Below, in pieces: positions 9,128 to 18,344 of a stretch of DNA of 64,000 bases. How positions within the stretch are numbered: the stretch's first letter is position 1; each line of letters starts with the position of its first letter. The position numbers and the translations under genes were made by a program. The stretch is from Methylorubrum suomiense (GTDB lineage Bacteria; Pseudomonadota; Alphaproteobacteria; Rhizobiales; Beijerinckiaceae), in contig NZ_BPRE01000005.1 in assembly GCF_022179765.1 (NCBI RefSeq), positions 248,001-312,000 of the forward strand. Reading direction: 5' to 3'. The notes under the pieces are model-generated. The model did not search any database and was not told the origin of the DNA. It worked only from the letters and a program-made list of their open reading frames with translations.

Positions 9128-9823
9128 TCACCAGGCCAGCGTTTCGCCGCGGTGGTCGAGATAGGCCACGTCGCGGCGCCCGGCGAAGGCTTCGATCACC
9201 GCGATCATGCCGCCGACGCTGGTTTCCACGTCGAGATCGGCCTCGGCGCCGCCCATATCGGTGCGGACCCAGCCCGGATGCAGCAGCAGGATGCCGTAAT
9301 CGCGCTCGGCGTGGCGTACGGCGAAACTGCGGGCGTTGGTGTTCAGGGCCGCCTTGCTGGCCCGGTAATTCTCCCAACCGCCATCCTCGTTGAGCGCGAC
9401 GCTGCCGAGGATCGATGACATGAAGGCCAGCGTTCCGCCGGGTGCGAGGGTGTCGGCGAAGGCTTCGGCGAACAGGATCGGGCTCACGGCATTGGTGAGG
9501 TAGACCTGGGCGCTCACCGCGCGGGAGACGGCGTGAAGCGGATTGTCCGATTCGGTCGCCACGCCCGCCACCACGAAGACGAGATCGAACGTCTGGCCGT
9601 CGAGCCGCCGATGCAGGGCCGCGACCGACATGTCGTCGTCGATATCGGCGGTCTCGATCCGCACGCCCCTCTCAGCAAGCTGTTCTAGATCCGGCGAGGC
9701 GGAGCGCTGCGTGGCGGTGACCTGCCACCCCCGTTCCGCAAACTGTTCCGCGAGCCCGAGCCCGAGCCCGCGGGAGGCCCCGACGATCAGGGCGCGCGGC
9801 CCGGCTGCTGTCTGATCTGCCAT
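9128..9823 (-). CDS. SDR family NAD(P)-dependent oxidoreductase
   Basis: This 231-residue classical short-chain dehydrogenase has the N-terminal dinucleotide motif GASRGLGLGLA, the adenine-site Asp in ETADIDDD, a serine strand FMSSILGS and the catalytic pair YRASK. The start at 9823 (MADQTAAGPRALIVGAS) puts the Rossmann fold at the usual place. The tail HPGWVRTDMGG is typical. The substrate is unknown. It is convergent with the upstream hypothetical gene and divergent from the BrkB-family gene. Confidence 0.9.
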   Translation of the reverse strand: MADQTAAGPRALIVGASRGLGLGLAEQFAERGWQVTATQRSASPDLEQLAERGVRIETADIDDDMSVAALHRRLDGQTFDLVFVVAGVATESDNPLHAVSRAVSAQVYLTNAVSPILFAEAFADTLAPGGTLAFMSSILGSVALNEDGGWENYRASKAALNTNARSFAVRHAERDYGILLLHPGWVRTDMGGAEADLDVETSVGGMIAVIEAFAGRRDVAYLDHRGETLAW

Positions 9824-9965
9824 GAATGCCCGTCCGGTCCCTCGCGTTGTACCCCGGCAACGCACCGGTGCCGCCCCAGGTTACCGGATGGTCGCGGGGT
9901 TCGGGAACGGCCAAGCCTGAGCCACGTTGAACCGGGCCATCCCCGTCGACCGAACCGCCCCAGCG

Positions 9966-11174
9966 ATGTCCGCCTCCCCCAGCCCTAGATCCCGGCCGGC
10001 CGGAGAGGCCGACGCCACGGCTTCCCCACCCGCCGCCACCATACTCTGGACCGTGTTCGCGGGGGTCGCGCTCGTGGCGCTCGCCGCCGCGCCGCGGCGG
10101 CCCGCCTCCGTTCCGCTGGACGACGAGACGGGCGGCAAGGACCCGAACGCCCGTCGCGACCGCGCCGAGGCGATCGGCAACGGCGGCGCCCACTCGCACG
10201 AGGGCCGGGCCGCCCGCTGGGTGGCGGCGACGCAGCCGGAACGAGGTCGCGACGCCGATCATCCGACGGACATTCCCGCGCCCGGCTGGTGGGACATCGC
10301 GGTGCGCGTCTACCAGGAATTCCTGAAGGACCGGGTGATGTCGGTGGCGGCGGGCGTCACCTTCTACTCGCTGTTGTCGCTGTTCCCGGCCATCGCCGCT
10401 CTGGTGACCTGCTACGGCCTGATCGCCGACGTGAGCACCATCAACGTGCATCTCGCCCTGCTCCACGGCGTGCTGCCGTCGGGCGCGCTCGACATCATCG
10501 GCGAACAGGTCAAGCGCATCGCCGCGAAGGGCGGCGGCACGCTGGGCATCACCTTCTTCACCAGCCTGACCCTGTCGCTCTGGAGCGCCAACGCCGCCAT
10601 GAAGGCGATGTTCGACGCGCTCAACGTCGTCTACGAGGAGGAGGAGAAGCGCAACTTCTTCTGGCTCAACGTCCGCTCGCTCACCTTCACGGCGGGGGCG
10701 CTGCTGTTCGTCATCCTGGCGCTCAGCGCCATCGTGGTGCTGCCGGTGGTGTTCAACTTCCTCGGGCTCGGCGACGGAGCGCGGCTGATCGCTCTGGCGC
10801 GCTGGCCGGCACTCCTCGCGGTTCTGCTCGGCGGCCTCGCCGTGCTCTACCGCTACGGTCCGAGCCGCGAGCGGGCGCGCTGGCGCTGGGTCGGCGCGGG
10901 CAGCGCCGTGGCGGGCGTGCTCTGGCTCATCGCCTCCCTGCTGTTCTCCTGGTACGTCGCCAATTTCGGCAACTACAACGAGACCTACGGCACGCTCGGC
11001 GGCGTGATCGGTTTCATGACCTGGATGTGGATCTCGGCGATCATCGTGCTCGTCGGTGGCGAGATCAACGCCGAGATCGAGCATCAGACCGCCCGCGATT
11101 CGACCACGCGCCCGGTCCTGCCCCTCGGCCAACGCGGCGCCCGCATGGCCGACACGGTCGGCGCCGCTGCGTAG
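9966..11174 (+). CDS. YihY/BrkB family inner-membrane protein
   Basis: This 402-residue multi-pass protein has an N-terminal hydrophobic segment (residues ~20-40), a ~70-residue charged linker, then the conserved YihY/BrkB core: AGVTFYSLLSLFPAIAALVT, the region around LWSANAAMKAMFDALNVVYEEEEKR, and later segments ending YGTLGGVIGFMTWMWISA. The family was once annotated as ribonuclease BN, an attribution later withdrawn; its transport or envelope role is unclear. The ATG at 9966 is preferred to a TTG 39 bases upstream. Confidence 0.9.
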   Translation: MSASPSPRSRPAGEADATASPPAATILWTVFAGVALVALAAAPRRPASVPLDDETGGKDPNARRDRAEAIGNGGAHSHEGRAARWVAATQPERGRDADHPTDIPAPGWWDIAVRVYQEFLKDRVMSVAAGVTFYSLLSLFPAIAALVTCYGLIADVSTINVHLALLHGVLPSGALDIIGEQVKRIAAKGGGTLGITFFTSLTLSLWSANAAMKAMFDALNVVYEEEEKRNFFWLNVRSLTFTAGALLFVILALSAIVVLPVVFNFLGLGDGARLIALARWPALLAVLLGGLAVLYRYGPSRERARWRWVGAGSAVAGVLWLIASLLFSWYVANFGNYNETYGTLGGVIGFMTWMWISAIIVLVGGEINAEIEHQTARDSTTRPVLPLGQRGARMADTVGAAA

Positions 11175-11386
11175 AGCATCGTCCGACGACATCGGCTCGT
11201 CCTGCACTGAGCCTCTCGGCACAAAGCAGGAAGGGAGTTTCGGCTGCGAAGCTGCCGGATCGACCGGTTTTCGAACGGGTTGCCTGTCCGAAAATCTGGT
11301 ATGCCAGACACCGCGCCGACGGGCCGCACTCGCGCGAGTCTCGGCACGATCTTACCTGACCCAGCAGAAAACGACCGGAGGACGTC

Positions 11387-11800
11387 ATGGCCGGATCCGA
11401 TACGCTCGGCTCCCCCGAAACCCGTACGGAAGAGGAGTGGCGCACCAGCCTCACCCCGGAGCAGTACCGCGTCCTGCGCGAGCACGGCACGGAGCGCGCC
11501 GGGACGAGTTGCCTGAACGGGGAGAAGCGCGCCGGCACCTTCTTCTGCGTCGGCTGCGGCGCGCCGCTGTTCGAGAGCGGCACCAAGTACGAGTCGGGCA
11601 GCGGCTGGCCGAGCTTCTTCGCGCCGCTGGAGGGTGCGATCGAGACGCAGGTCGACCGCAGCCACTGGATGACCCGCACCGAGGTCCATTGCGCTCGCTG
11701 CAAGGGCCATCTCGGGCATGTCTTCGAGGACGGCCCGGCCCCGACCGGCCTGCGCTACTGCATGAACGGCGTCGCCCTCGACTTCGAACCCGCCACCTGA
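11387..11800 (+). CDS. msrB: Peptide-methionine (R)-S-oxide reductase
   Basis: MsrB repairs the R epimer of methionine sulfoxide in proteins using thioredoxin. The 137 residues carry two zinc-binding CxxC pairs (CVGC and CARC), the GSGWPSFF motif and the catalytic cysteine in [10 protein letters not shown]. It has no signal peptide, so the enzyme is cytosolic. A GGAGG-type ribosome site precedes the ATG. It stands alone, flanked by ~200-base spacers. Confidence 0.96.
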   Translation: MAGSDTLGSPETRTEEEWRTSLTPEQYRVLREHGTERAGTSCLNGEKRAGTFFCVGCGAPLFESGTKYESGSGWPSFFAPLEGAIETQVDRSHWMTRTEVHCARCKGHLGHVFEDGPAPTGLRYCMNGVALDFEPAT

Positions 11801-12002
11801 AATCCAGCGCCGGGTTTTCGATCGGACCCCCGCAAATTCCACGGCTTTTCGACGCCGAGGCTTGCCGTGTGGGTATTTGCGCGCCATCACTTCCCCACGA
11901 AGGCCATGGTCAAGACTTGGTAAAGGCTCGGGACCGTCGGCGCCGTCCGCCCCGACAGGATGCGGGCCGCGCCGGCTGCGAGCCGGTCCCGGAGGGAAGT
12001 GT

Positions 12003-13187
12003 ATGAGTGTCGTTCGCCGCTTTCTCGTGGCGCCCTCGCTGGTCCGCCTGCTGCGCAAGGAGCGCGGTGGGGCCCGCATCACCGAGGGTTACTTCGTACC
12101 GCAGGCCGGTCGCACCTCGTTCGTCAGGCTCCAGGGCAATAACTGCTTCCTCGTGCTCGTGACCGGGGCCGAAGGCGCTTCCTCCGAGGAGCGCACCGAA
12201 GTGCCGCGCGCCCACGGCGACGCGCTGCTCGACGTCTGCGCCGGCAAGGCGATCTACGAACGCACCGCGATCGGACTGGGCGGCGCCGAAGCCCTGATCG
12301 ACCGCTTCACGCGCCCCGCCGGGCTCGACCTCGTCAGCTTGGTCTTCGAGCATGCCGAGGCTGCCCAATCCTTCACGCCGCCCGTCTGGTTCGGGGCCGA
12401 AGTCACCGCCGATCAGGCCTATGACGGCCAATCGATCGCCCTCAGCGGTGCGCCGTCGGTGGGCGAGGTGCCGCTCTCCAACGCCGCCCTGGACGCGGTC
12501 CTCGACCTGATCGAGCCGCGTTTCGGTGGCGGACGCCCCATGGTCCCGCCGCCCCGGCCGGCCAGCCCGTCCGCGCCCACCGCGTCACCGCCCAGGCCCC
12601 CGGAAGCTTCGAGGCCCGCTCCAGCCGCGACCGCCTCGGCTGGGCCGACCGCTGCCAAGCCGGCGGAGCCCGCCAAGCCGAACGAGGCGCAGGCGCCCGC
12701 TGAGGCCTCCACACCCGCGGAAGCCCCGAAGCCGGCAGAGGCGCCGAAGCCGGCCGAGCCGACAAAGGCCGAGACCAACCCGACTGAAACCCCAAAAGCG
12801 GCTGCTCCGGCCAAGCCCGAGGAGCCCGCCAAACCGGCCGAGGCTGCGGAGCCGCCGAAGCCCGCCCCGCCGCCCGAGGCTCCGAAAGCCGCCGAGGCTC
12901 CGAAGGCGGTGGAACTCCCGAAGGCGAGCGATGCGCCGAAGGCCCCCGAGGCTCCGAAGCCTGCCGAGGCGAAGGCGCCCGAAGCCGCTCCGGCGGCCGC
13001 TCCCATCGCGGCGTCAGCGGGCGACGAGCGTCTGCCGCCGGATGCCCGGATCGACGATGTGATCGAGAGCCTGTCCAAGGCGCTCGGCGCGGCGATCCGC
13101 AATCCGCAGGAATCGGGCCGGGACGAGGAGGTCACCGAAGCGTTCGAACGCTGGCAGGTCCGCCCTCGCCGTAACCAGCAGACCTGA
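12003..13187 (+). CDS. Protein with degenerate CYTH-like domain and long Ala/Pro/Lys/Glu-rich tail
   Basis: Residues 1-150 follow the CYTH (triphosphate tunnel) pattern: RRFLVAPSLVRLL, ITEGYFVPQAGRTSFVRLQGNNC, AIYERTAI, FTRPAGLDLVSLVFEHAEA and PPVWFGAEVTADQAYD, the last resembling the family's P-x-WLG-x-EVT signature. The metal-binding ExExK motif at the N-terminus is lost (SVVRR instead), so catalysis is unlikely. Residues ~180-345 are a low-complexity run of EAPKPAE-type repeats, resembling periplasm-spanning or unstructured linkers, before a ~50-residue folded end (IDDVIESLSKALGAAIRNPQ). The start at 12003 has GGAGGGAAG upstream. Function is unknown. Confidence 0.65.
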   Translation: MSVVRRFLVAPSLVRLLRKERGGARITEGYFVPQAGRTSFVRLQGNNCFLVLVTGAEGASSEERTEVPRAHGDALLDVCAGKAIYERTAIGLGGAEALIDRFTRPAGLDLVSLVFEHAEAAQSFTPPVWFGAEVTADQAYDGQSIALSGAPSVGEVPLSNAALDAVLDLIEPRFGGGRPMVPPPRPASPSAPTASPPRPPEASRPAPAATASAGPTAAKPAEPAKPNEAQAPAEASTPAEAPKPAEAPKPAEPTKAETNPTETPKAAAPAKPEEPAKPAEAAEPPKPAPPPEAPKAAEAPKAVELPKASDAPKAPEAPKPAEAKAPEAAPAAAPIAASAGDERLPPDARIDDVIESLSKALGAAIRNPQESGRDEEVTEAFERWQVRPRRNQQT

Positions 13188-13194
13188 GACCGAT

Positions 13195-13234
13195 CCGGCG
13201 GCGCCCTGCTCCGACAGCAGACGCCGCCGCCGGA
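13195..13234 (+). terminator. GC-rich stem-loop after the CYTH-like gene
   Basis: CCGGCGGCG and a CGCCGCCGCCGG segment flank a ~17-base loop directly after the stop at 13187. No T-tract is present, so this is a possible rather than definite terminator. Confidence 0.4.
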
Positions 13235-13483
13235 TGGATCCCCCTCCCGCACCAGGGATCGCGTGCACGAAAGCACGCCGGCACCCCATTTTGCGGAACA
13301 TCGGAGACGGCCCGCTCCACTATCTGTGAGTGTTGTCGATCCCTCGACGCAACCCAAACATATCCTCGCCGGCCGCCGTTTCGCGCGGAACCGGAATGCT
13401 CAAGCTTCGTTGGCTTCCTGTCCGGGAACGGTCGCCGTGCGGCGCCGTCAGGCCCGGCTGACAGGGATAGAGGAAACGCCGAC

Positions 13484-13753
13484 ATGATCCGTCTCGCCGC
13501 CGCCGCAGGGCTGATGCTCTGCCTTCTGCCGCTTGCCGGCGAGGCTCAGGCCCAGGGCGTTCCGGGCGGCATGCAGCGTGGCGCGGCCGAGGGCAATCGG
13601 GTCGCCGGGCCGGTCGGCGCCGTGGTGGGCGGCGCGGTCGGCGGCGCCGTCGGTGGCGTCAACGGTGTCCTCGGGATCGATCCGGGCCGGCGCGCTTACC
13701 GCACCCGTATGCGCTCGCACCGCGAGTACCGTCACCGCCGTCATCGCCACTGA
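13484..13753 (+). CDS. Small exported glycine-zipper protein
   Basis: This 89-residue protein has a signal peptide (AAAAGLMLCLLPLAGEAQAQ), then a glycine-zipper-like segment (GPVGAVVGGAVGGAVGGVNGVLG) that may insert in or pack against the membrane, and an Arg/His/Tyr-rich basic tail (HREYRHRRHRH). The ribosome site GAGGAAA lies 8 bases before the ATG. The type is common in Methylobacterium genomes; function is unknown. Confidence 0.7.
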   Translation: MIRLAAAAGLMLCLLPLAGEAQAQGVPGGMQRGAAEGNRVAGPVGAVVGGAVGGAVGGVNGVLGIDPGRRAYRTRMRSHREYRHRRHRH

Positions 13754-13778
13754 GACGACGAAGCGGAGGGGCGGCAGA

Positions 13779-14681
13779 TCAGAGCTGCCGTCGCTCCGCG
13801 CGCCGCCGCTTGCTGCGGCGGATCAGGCTATCCTCGGCGATGAGAACGAGGCCCGATCCGACGATGATCAGCGCGCCGAGAAGCGTCCACGCCCCCGGCA
13901 CATCGCCGAACACGCCGTAGCCGAGCAGCACCGACCACAGGATCTGCGTGTAGATCAGCGGCGCGAGCAGGCTCGCGGGCGCCCGCGCATGCGCCAGCAC
14001 CAGCAGCCAATGTCCGGCGGTGCCGAACAGGCCCACCGCCACGAGCATCCCCCAAACCTGGGGTGAGGCCGGCGCCGTCCAGATCCAGGGCAGGAGCGGC
14101 GCCATCAGCGCGAGCCCGGCGAGCCCGGTATAGAAGATCGTGGTGGCACTCGAATCATAGGCCGCGAGCTTGCGCGTCACGAGCACGTAGAGCGCGTAGC
14201 AGAGCATGTTGCCGAGGCTGAACAGCATCGCGGGCTTGGCCGCGAGGGTATCGGGCCGCACGATCACCAACACGCCGACGAAGCCCGCCGCGACCGCCGC
14301 GAGGCGCAGGCGCGAGGACCATTCCCCCAACAGCGGGCCTGCGAGCAGGGCCACGGCGAGCGGCGCGGCGAACTGGATCGAGACCGTCTCGGCCAGTTGC
14401 AGCGAGCGGAGCGCCAGGAAATTGCACGCGGTGGAGCCGAACAGGAGCAGCGAGCGCACCACCTGCAACGGCAGGCGGCGGGAATGCGCCACCCCGGGCC
14501 GCGTGATTGGGTTGAGGAAGGCGGTAACCAGCGCGACGTTGACGGCGTAGCGCATGAAGGTGGTGAGCAGCGGATCGACGCCCGCCCCCGCCAACCACTT
14601 GCCGGTGGCGTCGAGGCTCGCGAACAGGATCGGCGCCACGCACATCAGGGCGATGCCCACGAGCCGGCGCGGATCGCGCAT
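13779..14681 (-). CDS. DMT superfamily transporter (EamA domains)
   Basis: This 300-residue inner-membrane protein has about ten hydrophobic segments and two EamA repeats (first half from GIALMCVAPILFASLDATGKWL, second half from LFSLGNMLCYALYVLVTRKLA). The family exports metabolites such as amino acids or S-adenosylmethionine, and the substrate cannot be told. The start at 14681 (MRDPRRLVGIAL) gives a normal N-terminus; a GTG at 14720 would add 13 polar residues. The C-terminus is highly basic. Confidence 0.88.
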   Translation of the reverse strand: MRDPRRLVGIALMCVAPILFASLDATGKWLAGAGVDPLLTTFMRYAVNVALVTAFLNPITRPGVAHSRRLPLQVVRSLLLFGSTACNFLALRSLQLAETVSIQFAAPLAVALLAGPLLGEWSSRLRLAAVAAGFVGVLVIVRPDTLAAKPAMLFSLGNMLCYALYVLVTRKLAAYDSSATTIFYTGLAGLALMAPLLPWIWTAPASPQVWGMLVAVGLFGTAGHWLLVLAHARAPASLLAPLIYTQILWSVLLGYGVFGDVPGAWTLLGALIIVGSGLVLIAEDSLIRRSKRRRAERRQL

Positions 14682-14757
14682 GTCAGCTCGCCCGTTCTCC
14701 GAGCCCGGTTCCGCGCCCACGATCTCGGTGTCTCCCTGCGGCTCAGCCGGGCCGTCC

Positions 14758-14812
14758 TAGAGCATCGGCCCGAAAGGTGAGTACCCGCTTTCCGACAATG
14801 CCGATGCGTCAG
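14758..14812. repeat. Extragenic palindromic element, gctcta family
   Basis: The stretch begins tagagcatcggcccgaaagg, the reverse complement of the motif found near 32300 (gggccgatgctcta), and contains further ctttccg/cgatgc pieces of the same element. It lies between the divergent EamA transporter gene and the small exported protein gene. Confidence 0.5.
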
Positions 14813-14943
14813 AAAGGCCGCGCAGACCGTTTCCGGCCCGGACGCAATCGTCGTCGGCCCATGCGTGGCGACAGGGTGGGCGACGGAACAGTTTCCGCCG
14901 AACGGCCGTTCTCCGCCCCATCGAAGCTGAGGAGACGAAGCTC

Positions 14944-15192
14944 ATGAGCAAGCTTGCCGTGATCCTGGCCGGCGCCAGCGCCGCCGCCCTGCTGGCCGGC
15001 CCGGCCCAGGCCTATGATTGGGGCGGGGGCACCTGCGTCGGCTACGGCTGCGTCCGTGCTCTCGACGACGGCTATCGCCCCGTGCGGCAGTACCGCCGCG
15101 TCGAGGAGATCGAGGGGCGTCCGGTGCGGGTCATCGAGCGTCGCTCGGTCCGCCGGGTCTACGAGATCGACGAGGACGACGACGAGGATTGA
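14944..15192 (+). CDS. Small exported protein with acidic tail
   Basis: This 82-residue protein has a clear signal peptide (VILAGASAAALLAGPAQA, cleaved before YDWGG), a short segment with two cysteines (TCVGYGC), an Arg-rich strand region (VRQYRRVEEIEGRPVRVIERRSVRR) and the very acidic end DEDDDED. The start is supported by AGGAG 12 bases upstream. No family was recognised. Confidence 0.65.
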   Translation: MSKLAVILAGASAAALLAGPAQAYDWGGGTCVGYGCVRALDDGYRPVRQYRRVEEIEGRPVRVIERRSVRRVYEIDEDDDED

Positions 15193-15198
15193 TCCGCT

Positions 15199-15852
15199 CT
15201 ACGGGGTCGTCGCCACGGCGTCGGCGGCGGCGGGGCCGAGCAGGGCTTCGGCCTCGTCGTCGTCCGGCTCTCCGTCCGCGTCCATCTCATGATCGGCCTC
15301 GTGACCGGTCACGCCCGCGGCCTCGGCCAGGCTGCGGGCGACTCGGCGTAGAAGCTTGCGCAGGCGCCGCCGCTCCTTGTTGTCGAAGCCTTCCAGCAAT
15401 TCGGCCTCGACCTCGTCCCAGATCCGCTCGATCGCGGCCGCCTTGGCGAGGCCCGTCTCCGTCAGGCGCACCCGCACGATGCGTCCGTCACCGGCCTCGG
15501 CCCGACGCTCGACGAAACCGAGGGCGGCCAAGCGCGAGATCGTCTTGGAGGCGGTCGGCGGCCGCACCCGCAGGGTCGCAGCGAGATCGCCCATCGTCAT
15601 GCTGCCGGCGGCAGCGAGCGCCTGCACCACCTGCTCCTGCCCGGCGAAGAGGTCGAGGGCGGCAAGCCGGTCGCCGACGCGGGATCGATGCAGCCGCGCC
15701 GCCTGGACGAGCGCCCAGCCGACGCTCTTGGCCGCGGGCGGGCGCAGCCGCTTGACCGTGGCCTTGTCGGGATTCTTGCCCTGATCCGATTTCGAACTCT
15801 TCTCCGAGTTCTTGCCGGACGCGGCAAAAGCCTCGTTTGCCGTCGCGGACAT
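15199..15852 (-). CDS. MarR family transcriptional regulator
   Basis: This 217-residue protein has a ~45-residue Lys/Ser-rich N-terminal extension, then a MarR winged helix: GDRLAALDLFAGQEQVVQALAAAGSMTMGDLAATLRVRPPTASKTISRLAALGFVERR has the recognition helix (PPTASKTISRL) and the wing (AEAGDGRIVRVRLT). The C-terminal ~45 residues are acidic and disordered. It is likely a dimeric repressor; its targets and ligand are unknown. The gene converges with the small exported-protein gene 6 bases away. The ATG at 15852 was chosen over longer frames lacking protein character. Confidence 0.88.
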   Translation of the reverse strand: MSATANEAFAASGKNSEKSSKSDQGKNPDKATVKRLRPPAAKSVGWALVQAARLHRSRVGDRLAALDLFAGQEQVVQALAAAGSMTMGDLAATLRVRPPTASKTISRLAALGFVERRAEAGDGRIVRVRLTETGLAKAAAIERIWDEVEAELLEGFDNKERRRLRKLLRRVARSLAEAAGVTGHEADHEMDADGEPDDDEAEALLGPAAADAVATTP

Positions 15853-16141
15853 GGTCTGGTTTCCTTCGGACGCGGCGCGAGCCGGGAGACCGCCCCGAAG
15901 CGGCGGCCCGCGCGGCAGCATCTGAAGCCTTGCGATGAAGCTTCGATGACAGAACGCCCGTTCGGGCGGGCTTGCTTCACAAGTTCCGACGGAGGATGCA
16001 CGGCGCCGGCGGTGGAACGCCCGGCGTCGGACGGGCTCGCGGTCGAGGATATCGGATGCGGCTCATACGGATTCGCCAGGGGCATTGCCCCGGGTACCGG
16101 TTCCGAAATTATGCCCCCGATGCGCGCGGCGGAGCCCGGTG

Positions 16142-18313
16142 ATGCAGGGTCGCGGAGCGCTCGGCCTGTCGCCCCTGCGCGACCTTCGCGCCCTATCGGC
16201 GGGCGATTGGATCGCGACCGGACCCGATCCGGCGCTGGCTCTGGGCCCCGCTGCGGCGGTGGCCGCTCTGTCGGGGCGAACGGTCCGGATCCGCTGCCGC
16301 CCTGAAGGCGCGTCGCCCGTGCTCGTCGTCGAGGCCGAGGGGATGGAAGCGCGCCGCTACCGGTTGACCCCGCACGCGGCTGAGCCCGGCACCGACGATC
16401 TGATCCGCCTCCCGGCCGCCACCCGCGCCTTGCAGATCGAGCCGGGCAGCGAGCGGTTCCGGCTCGATGCGGTTGCCGTGGAGCCCGTCGGCCGGGCGGC
16501 GGCCGGATTGTTCCGAGCCCGGAAGATCGTCGAACGCTTGCCGGCCCAGGAGCGCAGGCCCCTGCGTCTGCTGCGTCGGGCCCTCGGCCTGCTCCGAACC
16601 GTACCGCCCGGCGAGATCCTCCGCCGCCTCACCCGCGCCGCCGCGACCGCTGCCCCGCCCGCGCTCTATGCCGACTGGATCGCCGCGGTGGAGGTCCCGT
16701 CGCTTCCCTCGGCGGAGACGATGCGAAGGCTCGTCGAGGCGCTGCCCGACCGCCCGACCTTCTCGGTGCTGATGGCGGCCGGAGCGGGCGATGAGGCGCG
16801 CGTCGGGGCCAGCCTCGCCGGCCTGCAGGCGCAGATCTATCCCGATTGGGAATTGTGCCTCGCGACGCAGGCCCCCTTCCCGTCGGTCGACGAGCCGCGG
16901 TTGCGGCCCTGCATCCCCGACGGCCCCGGCGAGGCCGCCGCGCTTCAGGCGTGCCTGGCGGCGGCGCGTGGGACCCATATCGCCGTGCTGGAGCCGGGCG
17001 CCGTGCTGGCGCCCCCCGCGCTGCTGGCCTTCGCCCGCCGGCTCACCGCCGAGCCCGATCTCGACGGCCTCTACGCCGACGAGGATCGGCTCGGCCCCGA
17101 CGGTGCCCGCACCGATCCGTATTTCAAGCCGGATTGGTCGCCCGAGACGCTGGAGGCCGGCTTCTATCTCGGCCGCCCCACCTTCTATCGGACTGACAGA
17201 GTGCGGGCGGTGGGCGGTTTCCGCCCCGAATGCGCGGGCGCCCTCGATTACGATCTCGCCCTACGCCTCGCCGAGGACGGTGCCCGCATCGGCCATATCG
17301 CACAGGTGCTCTGCCACCGCCCCGCGGGTGCGGCTCTCGACGACGCGGCGGCCCTCAGGGCGCTGGAGGCGCGGGTGGCCCGCACCGGCGGGACGGGCGA
17401 AGCGCGCCGCCTCGCCGAGGGAAGCTACGCCCTGCGCCGGGCGCTGCCGGAGCGCCCGCTGGTCTCGATCGTGATCCCGACAGCGGGGCGCGACAGCCTG
17501 ATCGGCCAAAACCGCGTCAATCTCCTGGACAATTGCCTCGCCTCGATCCGAACGCGGACCCGCTACGACGCGATCGAGATCGTCGTCGTCGAGCACGGCG
17601 TCCTGCCCGAGCCGGCGAAGGCCGCGATGACCCGGCACGGAGCCCGCGGCGTCGTCTATGCCGATCCGGCCTTCCACTTCGCCGCCAAGATGAATCTCGG
17701 AGCCCGCACGGCGTCCGGCGAGGTGCTGGTCTTCCTGAACGACGACATCGAGGTCATCACGCCGGACTGGATCGAGGCGATGCTGGCACTGCTCGCCATC
17801 CCCGGCGTCGGGGTGGTCGGCCCGAAACTCGTGTTCGAGGACGGCAGCCTCCAGCATGTCGGGGTCGTCTTCGGCGAGGGCTTTCCCAACCATGTCCGCC
17901 GGGGCTTCCCCGGCGACGATGCCGGCGATCACGGGTCGAGCCTCGCCAACCGCAACTACCTCGCGGTGACGGGCGCCTGCATGATGGTGCGGCGGGCCGA
18001 TTTCGAGGCGGTCCAGGGCTTCGACGAAACCTATCCGGTCAATTACAACGACATCGACCTGTGCCTGCGCCTGCGCGAGCGATCCCTGCGGGTCGTCTAC
18101 TGCGCCGAGGCCCGCCTGCATCATTACGAGAGCCGCAATCGCATTCCCGTGGTCGATCCGTCGGAGCAGGCCCGCTTCCGCCGCCGCTGGGGCGCCCAGG
18201 TCGCCCGAGACCCGTATTATCCCGCCGTCTTCGGCGTCCGTCCACCGGCCTTCCGGCTCGATGCCGAGCGGTTTCCGCAAGCCGCGCGAGGCATGGTAGA
18301 GGCGTGGCGATGA
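16142..18313 (+). CDS. Two-domain family 2 glycosyltransferase
   Basis: This 723-residue protein ends in two GT2 modules. The first (residues ~200-420) has FSVLMAAGAGDE, a YADEDRL metal motif and PYFKPDWSPE. The second (residues ~440-680) is complete: VSIVIPTAGRDS, VFLNDDIEVITPDWIEAML, GACMMVRRADFEAVQGFDE and NDIDLCLRL. The N-terminal ~190 residues lack a recognised fold. Such proteins build O-antigen or other surface glycans at the cytoplasmic face. It leads the sugar-nucleotide operon by 31 bases. The ATG at 16142 is preferred over a TTG at 16085. Confidence 0.88.
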   Translation: MQGRGALGLSPLRDLRALSAGDWIATGPDPALALGPAAAVAALSGRTVRIRCRPEGASPVLVVEAEGMEARRYRLTPHAAEPGTDDLIRLPAATRALQIEPGSERFRLDAVAVEPVGRAAAGLFRARKIVERLPAQERRPLRLLRRALGLLRTVPPGEILRRLTRAAATAAPPALYADWIAAVEVPSLPSAETMRRLVEALPDRPTFSVLMAAGAGDEARVGASLAGLQAQIYPDWELCLATQAPFPSVDEPRLRPCIPDGPGEAAALQACLAAARGTHIAVLEPGAVLAPPALLAFARRLTAEPDLDGLYADEDRLGPDGARTDPYFKPDWSPETLEAGFYLGRPTFYRTDRVRAVGGFRPECAGALDYDLALRLAEDGARIGHIAQVLCHRPAGAALDDAAALRALEARVARTGGTGEARRLAEGSYALRRALPERPLVSIVIPTAGRDSLIGQNRVNLLDNCLASIRTRTRYDAIEIVVVEHGVLPEPAKAAMTRHGARGVVYADPAFHFAAKMNLGARTASGEVLVFLNDDIEVITPDWIEAMLALLAIPGVGVVGPKLVFEDGSLQHVGVVFGEGFPNHVRRGFPGDDAGDHGSSLANRNYLAVTGACMMVRRADFEAVQGFDETYPVNYNDIDLCLRLRERSLRVVYCAEARLHHYESRNRIPVVDPSEQARFRRRWGAQVARDPYYPAVFGVRPPAFRLDAERFPQAARGMVEAWR

Positions 18314-18344
18314 CCGCGACGATGCAACAGACCGGAGGCGCCCT

